Notes: generated by a model not told the origin, from the sequence alone. A DNA stretch of 59,989 bases from Stenotrophobium rhamnosiphilum (GCF_003052265.1 NZ_QANS01000009.1:1-59989), one strand, 5' to 3'; shown: positions 34,440 through 43,629, counted from the stretch's first letter. A program made the numbers and translations.

Positions 34440-37400
34440 ATGACAAAAAATAATGTTTCAGAAGAAAGATCACATCGACTAGAACGGCGATGTGATGAGA
34501 CCGTAATGGGACAAATCGCAAAAAAAGTCAGCGCACTCAAGGCGATTCTTATATCGCTGATGTTCTTTATGGTTTGCGGCTCAATGCCCGCTTTAGCGGC
34601 TGAGCCCCTTATTCGTTTCGATATTCCTGCGCAGGAATTATCGTCATCACTCAATCAGTTCTCGGTGTTGAGCAACCGAACGCTGATTTATTCGCCCGAG
34701 CTTGTTGGTGGACTCACCGCGCCTGCCGTGCAGGGAGAGTTCACTCCAGATCAAGTGATTCAAAAATTGTTAAATGGTACGGGACTGATCTACCGCGCAA
34801 TCGGTGATGAAAAATACGCTGTCGTTAAGGAGGGCGACATTACCGGCTCCCCTTTTGTGGAAGGCCAGAGCAACATGGCGCAGATTGCTCAAGGCGGCCC
34901 GAACTCAGGACTAGACGCTCCAACTGATGCAAGCGCGAATGCTACGTCAACAACAGATAAAAATTCTGAAGTATTGACCGTTAAGAAAGGCGGCATCGAA
35001 GAAGTGATTGTGACTGCACGTAAACGTGCTGAGTCTAGTCAGAGTGTTCCCATTTCCATTACCGCGATATCCGCTGACGACATCAAAGCCATGGGCGTTC
35101 GCACCATGGGTGATCTTGAAGGCATTGTTCCTGGCCTGAACATGGGTGGTGGCGGTAACGGCATCAAGAAAGACAATAATCCATTCATTCGCGGCATTGG
35201 CCAACGTGAAACAAAGGTAACGCTTGATCCTGGTGTTGGCACTTACGTCGATGGCATTTATATCGGGCGTCCATCAGGTGGTTTGTTTGACGTTGCCGAC
35301 GTAGAAAACGTAGAAGTGCTTCGCGGCCCGCAAGGCACGCTGTTTGGTCGTAACGCGACCGGCGGTGCGATTTCGATCACGCTGAAGAAGCCGGGCAACA
35401 GTTTCGCCGGCCATGTCAACACCAACATCGGCAACTACGGCCGGCGCGATGCCTCGGTGGCGTTTGATATACCGATCGTCGACAACCTCGTGCTCAGTCG
35501 GCTGACCCTGTCGAGCATGCAGAACGACGGATACTTCACTAACGTCGTCGATCACAGCAACTGGGGTAACGACAATCGTATGTCTGGCATCGCGCAAGTC
35601 CGCATCTTGCCGACCAGCGATCTCAGCATCGACATCCTCGGCGAGCGCACGCGCATTCGTGAACGGCCTCGTCCGCAAAAATGTAAATTCTTGAGAGAAC
35701 CTGGATACATCAGATCCTTTACGGGCCTGCTGATGGATCTCGCAAACGCCAGCGTTGGGGTTCCCACTTTTGAATCCGTGTGCCGCGCATCGGGAGATCT
35801 CCCTCAGAATAAATTCTCCAGCGACCTTGCTGAGGGCATCGACTATCGCAACAACGCTCCGGGCAGTGCCAGTGACATACAGCCGCAGGCCCGTTACTGG
35901 GTGGATACCAGCACGCTGGGCGGCACTGTTAAATGGAATATCGGCGACGTCGGCCCGATCTCTGGCTTGGCATTGAAGAGCATCAGTGCTTGGAGAAAAA
36001 CCGGTCAGATCGCCGATGAGGATTTGGATGCCGTCGGCGGAACTTATCTGCTGCGTGTTCAGCCATCGATGACGTTTACTAATCAGCTCTCGCAGGAATT
36101 CCAGCTGACAGGCGCCACTTTTAACGACCGTCTGTTCTTCAGTACTGGTGTGTATCTCTTCGGCGAGAAGACGCCACGTGATGAGCTGATCTTGTCCGCC
36201 GGCTTGAGCCAAGGAACAGGTGATTTCGGTGGTCGTCCGCCGGAGGAGTTCTATACGCTGGCATTAGAACCTGCAAAAGAACGTCTGCAAACAGACAACA
36301 AAGCTTGGGCTTGGTACGGACAGTTTGATTTCGACATCACCAAGCAGTGGCAGCTTTCAGCCGGTGTTCGTTATACCAACGAGAATCGCTGGTCGCGCTA
36401 CTCCAAGAATAATGTTGATCAGAAGACCATGGTCAATGGCGTCATCACAGGGAGTGGCGGCAGTCAGGGCGCGGGAACGGTGTTCGCGTACTCAACCTTG
36501 CCGGGCCTCAAGCCAGTGCTCGATTGGCAGTTCGGTTCTTGCATGAGTCCTAGCGAGCCCGGCAAGCTTTGCGTGGTCACGCCATTCGGTGACGAAAACA
36601 CCAATCCAGCGAATTTCGTTATAGGGGCGATGCCAGGAGACGAGAAGCGTCGCAAGGACGATGCGTGGACACCGATGCTCAGCTTGAAATACAAGGCCAG
36701 CAGTGAAGTATTGAAGGCTCTGCATCTCAACGAAGCCATGACCTATTTCACTTACAGCCAAGGCTTTCACTCCGGCGGTGTCACCGCGGGTGCGCCTGAT
36801 GACAACGGTAATGGCGTTGGTGATCCGATCGAGTTCAAACCGGAATACGTCAAGAACTACGAAATCGGTTTGAAGACGCAGGCCTGGGACAATCGAGTAC
36901 AAGCCAACTTCGCTGCGTTCTACATGGACTACACCGACATGCAGCTGAGTAGCACGGGTATCAGCGTTGTTGGCATCCCGGTTCCGTATGTGTCGAATGT
37001 CGGCAAGTCAGTGATTCAAGGCGTCGAGGCGGAATTCATTGTGATGCCGTTGCCCGACTGGCGCGTCATGTTCAACGGGGGCTACACGCATGCCGACATT
37101 AAGGAGTGGAACGAGAAGCAGGTGAAGCTGGACTTCATGCGTCGTTCGGGTGAAGTGACCTATATCGATCGCAGTGACGAACCGATGCCACGCGTGCCGC
37201 GCTTTCAGGCTTTCTTCATGACGGACTACACATTCCGTCTGCCTAGCCGCGCCACGATCACGCCGGGAGTTTCGGTCCGCTACACGACAGAGCTTTACAA
37301 CGGCTTCGATCGCGGTAGCTATTGCTATACCTACGGCGGCGTCTGCGATCGCGGCAATAACCGCGGCTTCTTTGATCCACCCAACGATGCGGTCATCGTG

Positions 37401-37643
37401 CCGGAACCAAGCGCGAAGCATGCTTTGACGTCTGACAAGGCCGCATTTGTTGATACACGCGTCGCATGGATGTCGAGTGATGCGCGGATGGAAGTTGCAC
37501 TCTGGTGCAAGAACCTGCTGAACAAAGATGATTATATGGTCAGCGCCATTCCGCTCACCGACGTCAATGGTGCTACAGGTTTGATCTACGCAAATCCACG
37601 CACCTACGGCATGAATATGACCTATCACTTTGGCGCGGAGTAA
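34440..37643 (+). CDS. TonB-dependent transducer with STN signalling domain (cassette 2)
   Basis: 1067 residues; GGGGG precedes the ATG. The N-terminus is longer than in its paralogues: about 28 hydrophilic residues, then a signal core (AILISLMFFMVCGSMPALAA), so an internal start at 34506 is conceivable. The STN domain is at about 57-130 (FDIPAQELSSSLNQFSVLSN, LIYSPELVGGL, VIQKLLNGTGLIY). TonB box GGIEEVIVTARKRAESSQ near 183, then plug and barrel nearly as in the receptors at 28943 and 39950. It is the most diverged of the three in surface loops, for example SFTGLLMDLANASVG and the NNRGFFDPPNDAV loop. It ends YHFGAE. Ligand unknown. Confidence 0.95.
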   Translation: MTKNNVSEERSHRLERRCDETVMGQIAKKVSALKAILISLMFFMVCGSMPALAAEPLIRFDIPAQELSSSLNQFSVLSNRTLIYSPELVGGLTAPAVQGEFTPDQVIQKLLNGTGLIYRAIGDEKYAVVKEGDITGSPFVEGQSNMAQIAQGGPNSGLDAPTDASANATSTTDKNSEVLTVKKGGIEEVIVTARKRAESSQSVPISITAISADDIKAMGVRTMGDLEGIVPGLNMGGGGNGIKKDNNPFIRGIGQRETKVTLDPGVGTYVDGIYIGRPSGGLFDVADVENVEVLRGPQGTLFGRNATGGAISITLKKPGNSFAGHVNTNIGNYGRRDASVAFDIPIVDNLVLSRLTLSSMQNDGYFTNVVDHSNWGNDNRMSGIAQVRILPTSDLSIDILGERTRIRERPRPQKCKFLREPGYIRSFTGLLMDLANASVGVPTFESVCRASGDLPQNKFSSDLAEGIDYRNNAPGSASDIQPQARYWVDTSTLGGTVKWNIGDVGPISGLALKSISAWRKTGQIADEDLDAVGGTYLLRVQPSMTFTNQLSQEFQLTGATFNDRLFFSTGVYLFGEKTPRDELILSAGLSQGTGDFGGRPPEEFYTLALEPAKERLQTDNKAWAWYGQFDFDITKQWQLSAGVRYTNENRWSRYSKNNVDQKTMVNGVITGSGGSQGAGTVFAYSTLPGLKPVLDWQFGSCMSPSEPGKLCVVTPFGDENTNPANFVIGAMPGDEKRRKDDAWTPMLSLKYKASSEVLKALHLNEAMTYFTYSQGFHSGGVTAGAPDDNGNGVGDPIEFKPEYVKNYEIGLKTQAWDNRVQANFAAFYMDYTDMQLSSTGISVVGIPVPYVSNVGKSVIQGVEAEFIVMPLPDWRVMFNGGYTHADIKEWNEKQVKLDFMRRSGEVTYIDRSDEPMPRVPRFQAFFMTDYTFRLPSRATITPGVSVRYTTELYNGFDRGSYCYTYGGVCDRGNNRGFFDPPNDAVIVPEPSAKHALTSDKAAFVDTRVAWMSSDARMEVALWCKNLLNKDDYMVSAIPLTDVNGATGLIYANPRTYGMNMTYHFGAE

Positions 37644-38085
37644 GAGCGCGGTGATTCGAAGTGTTCAATGCATTCTTGTTTTGATCTGCATGCTTTTTGT
37701 ATCGGCACCGGCGCATAGTGCGCCGGCTGCCGATGCAGTTTTAGGTGTTTGGCTAGACGCAGACAAGCGCGGCTATGTTGAGATTTACCGTGTGGCAGAT
37801 GTTTATCGAGGACGTGTCGTAGGCTCAACGGATGGTGTTGTTAAGAACGATGTGAAAAACCCCGTTGATGCAAAGCGATCACAAAACCTTTTAGGACAAG
37901 ACATCATCAAAGGTCTGACGTATGACGGCCAAGGTCGCTGGCAAGGCGGCACCATTTACAATCCTGACGATGGCAACACCTATTCAGTTCGTTTAACCGT
38001 CGTTGATGCCAACACGCTTGACCTGCATGGCTATCTCGGCGTTCCACTGTTCGGAATTACCCAGAAGTGGACGCGAGCTGAAAAG
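34980..38085 (+). repeat. paralogous repeat unit 2: receptor body plus DUF2147 gene
   Basis: Second copy of the unit starting at 29430; homology to units 1 and 3 begins at the same codons (VKKGGIEEV) and runs through the DUF2147 gene. It is the most diverged of the three. Confidence 0.85.
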
Positions 38086-38094
38086 CCAAAATAG
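37651..38094 (+). CDS. DUF2147-family periplasmic protein (cassette 2)
   Basis: 147 residues. The GTG at 37651 is chosen because it is the exact equivalent of the start of the paralogue at 32103; an in-frame start overlapping the receptor end (37630) is possible. Signal peptide and domain are almost identical to that paralogue (VLGVWLDADKRGYVEIYRVA, DIIKGLTYDGQGRWQGGTIY, GYLGVPLFGITQKWTR). The DUF2147 protein is more conserved between cassettes 1 and 2 than any regulator, as expected if it binds the same class of ligand. Confidence 0.88.
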   Translation: MIRSVQCILVLICMLFVSAPAHSAPAADAVLGVWLDADKRGYVEIYRVADVYRGRVVGSTDGVVKNDVKNPVDAKRSQNLLGQDIIKGLTYDGQGRWQGGTIYNPDDGNTYSVRLTVVDANTLDLHGYLGVPLFGITQKWTRAEKPK

Positions 38095-38170
38095 CGCTCG
38101 GCCCCATCAAATTACTAACTCAATATCCCAACATTTCATTTAAATTCAACACTTAAACGAAACGGACTTC

Positions 38171-38190
38171 ACTGGCTGGCGCCTGCCAGT
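38171..38190 (+). terminator. stem-loop between cassettes 2 and 3
   Basis: ACTGGC (38171-38176), TGGCGCCT, GCCAGT (38185-38190). It lies after the cassette 2 DUF2147 gene and just before the candidate promoter of cassette 3. The T-run is poor (CACTTTCCC). Confidence 0.4.
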
Positions 38191-38206
38191 CACTTTCCCA
38201 AAAAAA

Positions 38207-38237
38207 GATGTTCCGGATTTCTACGGACCAGTTGTCT
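38207..38237 (+). promoter_or_regulatory. candidate ECF promoter of the cassette 3 sigma gene
   Basis: GATGTTCCGGA (38207-38217), 13 bp, GTTGTCT (38231-38237), 43 bp before the sigma ATG. Both blocks and their spacing recur exactly before the receptor gene of the same cassette (39874-39904). TGTTCC to GTTGTC is a 16-bp spacer, normal for ECF promoters. Confidence 0.7.
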
Positions 38238-38280
38238 TTAGTTAATTGGAGACAAGTCATCTTTGTTTGATGGGGTAGCA

Positions 38281-38856
38281 ATGGAAGATGCAGGGCAAGT
38301 CAACGAGTGGTTCATGCGGGAGGTCCTGCCGCTGGAGCCTTTGTTGATGCGATTCTTCCGGCGTAACTGGCGCAACGAATCGGATTTGGTCGATCTGCGG
38401 CAGGAACTCTATGTGCGCATCTATGAGTCTGGCCTTAAAGGTCTGCCTTCACAGACCAAGCCCTTCGTCTTTATGGCGGCGCGCAACCTGCTGATCAATC
38501 ACGTGCGCCGCGCGCGAATTGTTTCTATTGAGGCTGTGGCAGATTTGGACGCGATGAACGTCGCAATAGATATGGTGACTCCGGAGCGCGAGGTCACCGC
38601 CAGAGATGAATTACGTCAGTTACAGATTGGTTTGAATAATTTGCCGCCTCGTTGTCGTGAGGTGGTGATGCTCAGAAGAATCGAAGGTTTGTCCCAGCGC
38701 GAAGTCGCAGCGCAATTAAGTGTCGGCGAAGATACGGTAGAGAAGCACATGATGTATGGAATGCGTGCACTAATTAATTTCATGCTGGGAGGCTCCGGCA
38801 AGATTGAGCGCAAGCCGAAGGGTTCGCGTAAGCACGAGGCGGTTGGACATGAGTAA
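38281..38856 (+). CDS. ECF sigma factor (cassette 3)
   Basis: 191 residues from the ATG at 38281, which follows GGGG; a TTG six codons earlier is less likely. Region 2: LLMRFFRRNWRNESDLVDLR, then QELYVRIYESG and PFVFMAARNLLINHVRRAR. Region 4: LPPRCREVVMLRRIEGLSQR and LSVGEDTVEKHMMYGMRAL. It belongs to the same broad FecI-like group but is much further from the sigma factors of cassettes 1 and 2 than its receptor is from theirs. It has a basic C-terminal tail (KIERKPKGSRKHEAVGHE). Its end overlaps the anti-sigma start by 8 bp. Confidence 0.92.
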   Translation: MEDAGQVNEWFMREVLPLEPLLMRFFRRNWRNESDLVDLRQELYVRIYESGLKGLPSQTKPFVFMAARNLLINHVRRARIVSIEAVADLDAMNVAIDMVTPEREVTARDELRQLQIGLNNLPPRCREVVMLRRIEGLSQREVAAQLSVGEDTVEKHMMYGMRALINFMLGGSGKIERKPKGSRKHEAVGHE

Positions 38857-39823
38857 CGCAACTCGAATTGAAGAAAGTGCCGTCGCTTGGTGCGTCAAGC
38901 GAGAGCGTGCTGATTGGAGCGCCAGCGATCAAGCGGAGCTGGACGCTTGGTTGTCGGAATCTACCGCGCATCGCGTCGCCATGCTGCGCATGGAATACGG
39001 CTGGCAACGTGTGGATCGGATGGCTGCTTTGCGCAGCTCATCCTTGAGCCAAGTGGCCCCAGTTCATTCGCCGTACCAACCTGATTCTAAAAAGCGCTGG
39101 CTGGCAATGGCAGCGGGATTTTTGCTGGTGATGAGCCTGAGTATTTTTGGCGCGCAGCAATGGATGGGGAATGGCACACAGCGTTACGTGACGATGGTGG
39201 GTGGTCACGAAACCGTTCCTTTGAAAGACGGTTCTAACGTGGAACTCAATACCAACACACATCTACGCGCAGTTGTGGATGAAAAAGCGCGCGTGGTTTG
39301 GTTGGATAAAGGTGAGGCCTATTTCGAAGTGGCGCACGATGAGAAGCGTCCTTTCGTTGTGTATGCAGGAGATCGACGCATCGTTGTGTTGGGTACGCAC
39401 TTCTTGGTGCGACGTGATCACGATCGCATTGAGGTCATGGTTGCGGAAGGCCGTGTGAGAGTAGAAGGTGTGGACACAACCAAGCCGCTGAAGTCGGCCA
39501 TCATTACGCCCGGCAATATGGTGGTCTCTGAATCTGGCTCGATGATGGTTGCGATGGCCTCGCCAGAAAAAGTTGAAAGTGAATTGGCATGGCGACGTGG
39601 TTATCTGGTTTTTGATCGAACCTCATTGGCCAGCGTTGCTGAGCAATTCAATCGCTATAACGAGAAAAAGATTTTGATTGAAGATCCTAAAATAATCGAT
39701 ACGCGAATCAGTGGTAGTTTTGAAGCGAACAATGTCGATGCGTTTGGTCGACTGTTGCAGCGTGCATACGGATTGTCAGTCGTGGATCACAAAGGTCAGC
39801 TTTGGATCGCGCAGCAAGAATGA
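38849..39823 (+). CDS. FecR-type anti-sigma regulator (cassette 3)
   Basis: 324 residues from the ATG overlapping the sigma stop (ATGAGTAA). DUF4880 segment (EESAVAWCVKRERADWSASD near 8), membrane segment near 88-106 (WLAMAAGFLLVMSLSIFGA), FecR domain (GGHETVPLKDGSNVELNTNT, WLDKGEAYFEVAHDEKRPF, VLGTHFLVRRDHDRIEVMVA) and C-terminal STN-like module (WRRGYLVFDRTSLASVAEQF, then NRYNEKK). It lies 126 bp before its receptor. As in cassette 1 the order is sigma, anti-sigma, receptor, DUF2147 on one strand, with an extra promoter before the receptor. Confidence 0.92.
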   Translation: MSNATRIEESAVAWCVKRERADWSASDQAELDAWLSESTAHRVAMLRMEYGWQRVDRMAALRSSSLSQVAPVHSPYQPDSKKRWLAMAAGFLLVMSLSIFGAQQWMGNGTQRYVTMVGGHETVPLKDGSNVELNTNTHLRAVVDEKARVVWLDKGEAYFEVAHDEKRPFVVYAGDRRIVVLGTHFLVRRDHDRIEVMVAEGRVRVEGVDTTKPLKSAIITPGNMVVSESGSMMVAMASPEKVESELAWRRGYLVFDRTSLASVAEQFNRYNEKKILIEDPKIIDTRISGSFEANNVDAFGRLLQRAYGLSVVDHKGQLWIAQQE

Positions 39824-39873
39824 ATAAGAAAAGTCATCGGCTTTACATTGAGTCGGTGACGAAAAATAATTTC

Positions 39874-39904
39874 GATGTTCCGGAATTAACAGCGAGAGTT
39901 GTCT
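39874..39904 (+). promoter_or_regulatory. candidate ECF promoter of the cassette 3 receptor gene
   Basis: GATGTTCCGGA (39874-39884), 13 bp, GTTGTCT (39898-39904), 45 bp before the receptor ATG. Identical boxes and spacing to 38207-38237; the 13 bp between them differ, which argues for function rather than simple duplication. Confidence 0.7.
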
Positions 39905-39949
39905 CAATCAGAAGCGGCCATTGAGAGCCGATAGAGAGGAGACACAAGG

Positions 39950-42900
39950 ATGTCGTATAAAAATAGAATGAGATCTGCTGTTGCAGGTCTCTTGTTGTCT
40001 ATCGTTGTGCCAGCAGTGCTTGCGCAACCGCAAAGTTTCCAACTTGCTCCCGGGGATCTGAGCGTAGCGCTTGATAGCTACATTCGTCAGACCGGCGCGC
40101 AAATCATTTATCGCGTTGATCAGGTTAAAGGCGTGCAAACGCCAGGCGTGTCGGGTGATTACTCCCCAGAAGTCGCACTAGAAAAAATCTTGGCAGGCAC
40201 GCCATTCTCAGTCGCGCGAGATGCATCGGGCGCAATGGCGATTGCGCGCACTGAAGATATTGAGCGCATGTCGAAACTCGCGCCTGCGGGCTCGGAGACA
40301 TCAAGCCCAAACGCCTTAACCGTTCCGGGGGACGCAGCCGCCCTCGGAGCGGTAACTGATGCAGGCACCGCTGCCACTGAACAAGCTTCTAACGTTACAA
40401 CGGTCAAGAAGGGCGGCATCGAAGAAGTGATTGTGACTGCGCGTAAGCGTGCAGAGTCCAGTCAGAATGTTCCCATTTCGATCACTGCAATCTCAGCTGA
40501 CGACATCAAGACGATGGGCGTTCGCACCATGGGCGATCTTGAAGGCATCGTTCCTGGCTTGAACATGGGTGGTGGCGGTAACGGCATCAAGAAAGACAAC
40601 AATCCTTTCATTCGCGGTATTGGTCAGCGTGAAACGAAAGTAACGCTCGATCCAGGCGTCGGTACTTACGTCGATGGCATTTATATCGGTCGTCCATCAG
40701 GTGGATTGTTTGATGTGGCCGATGTGGAAAATGTAGAAGTGCTTCGTGGTCCACAAGGCACACTGTTTGGTCGTAACGCAACCGGTGGTGCAATTTCCAT
40801 CACGCTGAAGAAGCCGAGCAACACTTTTGGCGGCCATCTCAGCACCAGCATTGGCAGCTTCGGCCGACGCGATGCATCGGTAGCGTTCGATGTGCCAATC
40901 GTCGACAACTTCTTGCTCAGTCGTCTGACCTTGTCGAGCATGCAGAGCGAGGGTTTTTTCACTAACGAAGTCGACCACAGCAAATGGGGCAACGACAATC
41001 GCATGTCTGGCATCGCGCAAGTTCGCATTCTGCCAACAAGCGATCTCAGCATCGATATCCTCGGTGAACGTACGCGCATTCGTGAACGTCCTCGTCCGCA
41101 GAAATGTAAGTTCCTGCGTGCGCCGGGATATATCCGATCCGCGCAGGTTGGTCTTCTGGATTTTTTCAGCGGTACGCTGGGAGTTCCTACTTTCGAATCC
41201 GAATGCCGCGCGTCCGAAGCGCTGCCGCAGGACCGCTTCTCCAGCGATCTTGCCAATGGCATCGACTATCGTAACAACGCACCGGGCAGTGCCAGTGACT
41301 TGCAGCCGCAGGCTCGCTACTGGGTTGATACCAGCACGCTGGGCGGCACGGCTAAATGGCACATCGGTGATGTGGGTCCGATCTCTGGCATGGAGTTCAA
41401 GAGCATCAGCGCTTGGAGAAAAACCGGACAGATCGCCGATGAAGATCTGGACGCTGTAGGCGGGCCTTATCTGCTGCGTGTGCAGCCGTCGATGACGTTT
41501 ACCAGTCAGCTGTCACAAGAATTCCAGTTAACGGGTTCTACTTTTAACGATCGTCTGTTCTTCAGCACGGGCGTGTACTTCTTCGGTGAGAAGACGCCGC
41601 ATGACGAGTTGATCCTCTCCGCCGGTGTGGCACAGGCTCCGGGCTTTTACGCGGGCCGTCCGCCAGAGGAGTTCTATACCTTCGGACTGGAGCCTGCAAA
41701 AGAACGCTTGGAAACAAAAAACAAAGCTTGGGCTTGGTTTGGCCAGATGGATTTCGACATCACGAAGGAATGGCAGTTGTCGGCTGGCCTGCGCTACACC
41801 AATGAAGATCGCTGGTCGCGTTACGCCAAGAACAATGTCGATCCGAAAAGCATGGTCAACGGAACCATTACAGGGAGCGGCGGCAATCAAGCCATCGGAA
41901 CTGTTTTCGCGTATTCAACTGAGCCCGGATTTAAACCGGTGCTCGACTGGCAGTTCGGTGCCTGCTTGAGTCCGAGCCAGCCCGGCAAGCTTTGCGTGAC
42001 TACGATAGAAGGCGTCAATGAAACCATCGACCCGGCGAATTTCGTACTGGGCGCGATGCCAGGTGATTCACTGCGTCGCAAGGATGATGCTTGGACGCCG
42101 ATGCTCAGCCTCAAATACAAGGCAAGCGATGACGTTCTGAAGGCGCTGCACCTCAACGCCGGCATGGCCTACTTCACTTACAGCCAAGGCTTTCACTCTG
42201 GCGGCGTCACGGCGGGTGCTGCTGACGACAACGGTAATGGCACCGGCGATCCGGTCGAGTTCAAACCGGAATACGTCAAGAACTACGAAGTCGGTTTGAA
42301 GACGCAGGCATTGGACAATCGTGTGCAAGCCAACTTCGCTGCGTTCTACATGGACTACACGGACATGCAGTTGACCAGTACGGGCATCAGCTACGTCGGC
42401 GCACCGATTCCGTATGTATCGAATGTCGGTAAGTCAGTGATTCAGGGTATCGAGGCGGAATTTATTGTGATGCCGTTGCCCGATTGGCGCGTGATGCTCA
42501 ACGGTTCCTTTACCGATGCCGACATCAAGGAGTGGAACGAGAAGCAGACGAAGCTGAACATCCTGCGCCAGTCCGGCGAGGTGAACTATCTCGATCGCAG
42601 CGACGAACCGATGCCGCGCGTGCCACGCGTGCAAGCGTTCTTCATGACGGACTACACCTTCCGTATGGCCAGCCGAGCCACGATCACACCGAGCGTTGCA
42701 GTTCGCTACACGTCGGAGATCTACAACGGCTTTGATCGCGGCAGTTACTGCTTCACTTACGGTGGTGTGTGTGACCGCGGAATCGCCGTTGGCTTTTCGG
42801 ATCCGCCGGACACCAACACGACACCGATCGTTTTGGAACCAGGCACGAAGCATGCTCTGACGTCCGATAAGGCTGCGTTTGTGGATACACGCATCGCATG

Positions 42901-43075
42901 GATGTCTAGCGATGCGCGGACGGAAATTGCGCTCTGGTGCAAGAACGTTCTGAACAAAGATGATTATCTGGTCAGCGGTATTCCGCTCACGGATGTGAAC
43001 GGTGCGACCGGGCAGATCTTTGCAAATCCACGTACCTATGGTCTGAACATGACTTACCACTTTGGCGCGGAGTAA
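39950..43075 (+). CDS. TonB-dependent transducer with STN signalling domain (cassette 3)
   Basis: 1041 residues; GAGGAG precedes the ATG. Signal peptide to about 25 (PAVLA-QPQ). The STN domain is at about 28-100 (FQLAPGDLSVALDSYIRQTG, IIYRVDQVKGVQ, ALEKILAGTPFSV), unrelated in detail to those of the two paralogues. TonB box GGIEEVIVTARKRAESSQ near 155; plug and barrel nearly identical to the receptor at 28943, including loops SAQVGLLDFFSGTLG and GIAVGFSDPPDTNT. It ends YHFGAE. So receptors 1 and 3 share the most similar ligand-facing loops but use different signalling domains and sigma factors. Confidence 0.95.
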   Translation: MSYKNRMRSAVAGLLLSIVVPAVLAQPQSFQLAPGDLSVALDSYIRQTGAQIIYRVDQVKGVQTPGVSGDYSPEVALEKILAGTPFSVARDASGAMAIARTEDIERMSKLAPAGSETSSPNALTVPGDAAALGAVTDAGTAATEQASNVTTVKKGGIEEVIVTARKRAESSQNVPISITAISADDIKTMGVRTMGDLEGIVPGLNMGGGGNGIKKDNNPFIRGIGQRETKVTLDPGVGTYVDGIYIGRPSGGLFDVADVENVEVLRGPQGTLFGRNATGGAISITLKKPSNTFGGHLSTSIGSFGRRDASVAFDVPIVDNFLLSRLTLSSMQSEGFFTNEVDHSKWGNDNRMSGIAQVRILPTSDLSIDILGERTRIRERPRPQKCKFLRAPGYIRSAQVGLLDFFSGTLGVPTFESECRASEALPQDRFSSDLANGIDYRNNAPGSASDLQPQARYWVDTSTLGGTAKWHIGDVGPISGMEFKSISAWRKTGQIADEDLDAVGGPYLLRVQPSMTFTSQLSQEFQLTGSTFNDRLFFSTGVYFFGEKTPHDELILSAGVAQAPGFYAGRPPEEFYTFGLEPAKERLETKNKAWAWFGQMDFDITKEWQLSAGLRYTNEDRWSRYAKNNVDPKSMVNGTITGSGGNQAIGTVFAYSTEPGFKPVLDWQFGACLSPSQPGKLCVTTIEGVNETIDPANFVLGAMPGDSLRRKDDAWTPMLSLKYKASDDVLKALHLNAGMAYFTYSQGFHSGGVTAGAADDNGNGTGDPVEFKPEYVKNYEVGLKTQALDNRVQANFAAFYMDYTDMQLTSTGISYVGAPIPYVSNVGKSVIQGIEAEFIVMPLPDWRVMLNGSFTDADIKEWNEKQTKLNILRQSGEVNYLDRSDEPMPRVPRVQAFFMTDYTFRMASRATITPSVAVRYTSEIYNGFDRGSYCFTYGGVCDRGIAVGFSDPPDTNTTPIVLEPGTKHALTSDKAAFVDTRIAWMSSDARTEIALWCKNVLNKDDYLVSGIPLTDVNGATGQIFANPRTYGLNMTYHFGAE

Positions 43076-43525
43076 GCGTGCGGTGATGCGAAGTGTTCAA
43101 TGCTTTCTTGTTTTGATCTGCATGTTGTTCGTATCGGCACCGGCGTATAGCGCGCCGGCTGCCGATGCGGTTGTAGGGGTTTGGCTTGATGCAGATAAGC
43201 GTGGTTACGTCGAAATCTACCGTGCAGGCGATGTCTATCAAGGGCGGGTCGCTGGTTCTACGGACGGCGTGGTCAAGAACGATGTAAAGAATCCTGTTTC
43301 TGAGAAACGCAAAAAGACGTTGTTAGGCCAGGACATCATCAAAGGCCTGACTTTTAACGGCCAAGGACACTGGCAGGGCGGCACGATCTACAACCCTGAC
43401 GACGGCAACACCTACTCGGTTCGTTTAACCATCATCGACGCCAACACGCTGGATCTCCACGGATATCTTGGGGTTCCACTGTTCGGTATGACCCAAAGAT
43501 GGACGCGATCTACCGAAATGAGTGC
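40402..43525 (+). repeat. paralogous repeat unit 3: receptor body plus DUF2147 gene
   Basis: Third copy of the unit starting at 29430; it resembles unit 1 more than unit 2 in the receptor part. Similarity fades within the last codons of the DUF2147 gene. Confidence 0.85.
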
Positions 43526-43553
43526 GCGTGCTTCGGGTGGCGGGGACCGTTGA
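43083..43553 (+). CDS. DUF2147-family periplasmic protein (cassette 3)
   Basis: 156 residues from the GTG at 43083, matching the paralogues; the ATG one codon later is equally possible. It has the same signal peptide and domain, with changes such as YRAGDVYQGRVAGSTDG and a different tail (STEMSARASGGGDR). It is the most diverged of the three cassette-linked copies. It begins 7 bp after the receptor stop. Confidence 0.88.
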   Translation: MMRSVQCFLVLICMLFVSAPAYSAPAADAVVGVWLDADKRGYVEIYRAGDVYQGRVAGSTDGVVKNDVKNPVSEKRKKTLLGQDIIKGLTFNGQGHWQGGTIYNPDDGNTYSVRLTIIDANTLDLHGYLGVPLFGMTQRWTRSTEMSARASGGGDR

Positions 43554-43629
43554 AAGGCTCTTGCCATTCTTTACAAAAAAATTTTGCAGCGGCAATGCGG
43601 TTTTTGCTTTGCCCTGCGTCTTATAGATA

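Noticed and set aside
35274-36212. A 312-codon open frame antisense to the cassette 2 receptor, with shorter counterparts in the other two receptors
   Set aside because: Its counterparts exist only because the receptor genes are duplicates; no ribosome site or domain, and the sense frame is clearly coding.
27148-43553. The repeated 3.1-kb units as ends of a composite mobile element
   Set aside because: No transposase, integrase, terminal inverted repeats or target duplications are seen; the repeats begin inside coding sequence at the TonB box. Tandem duplication explains them better.
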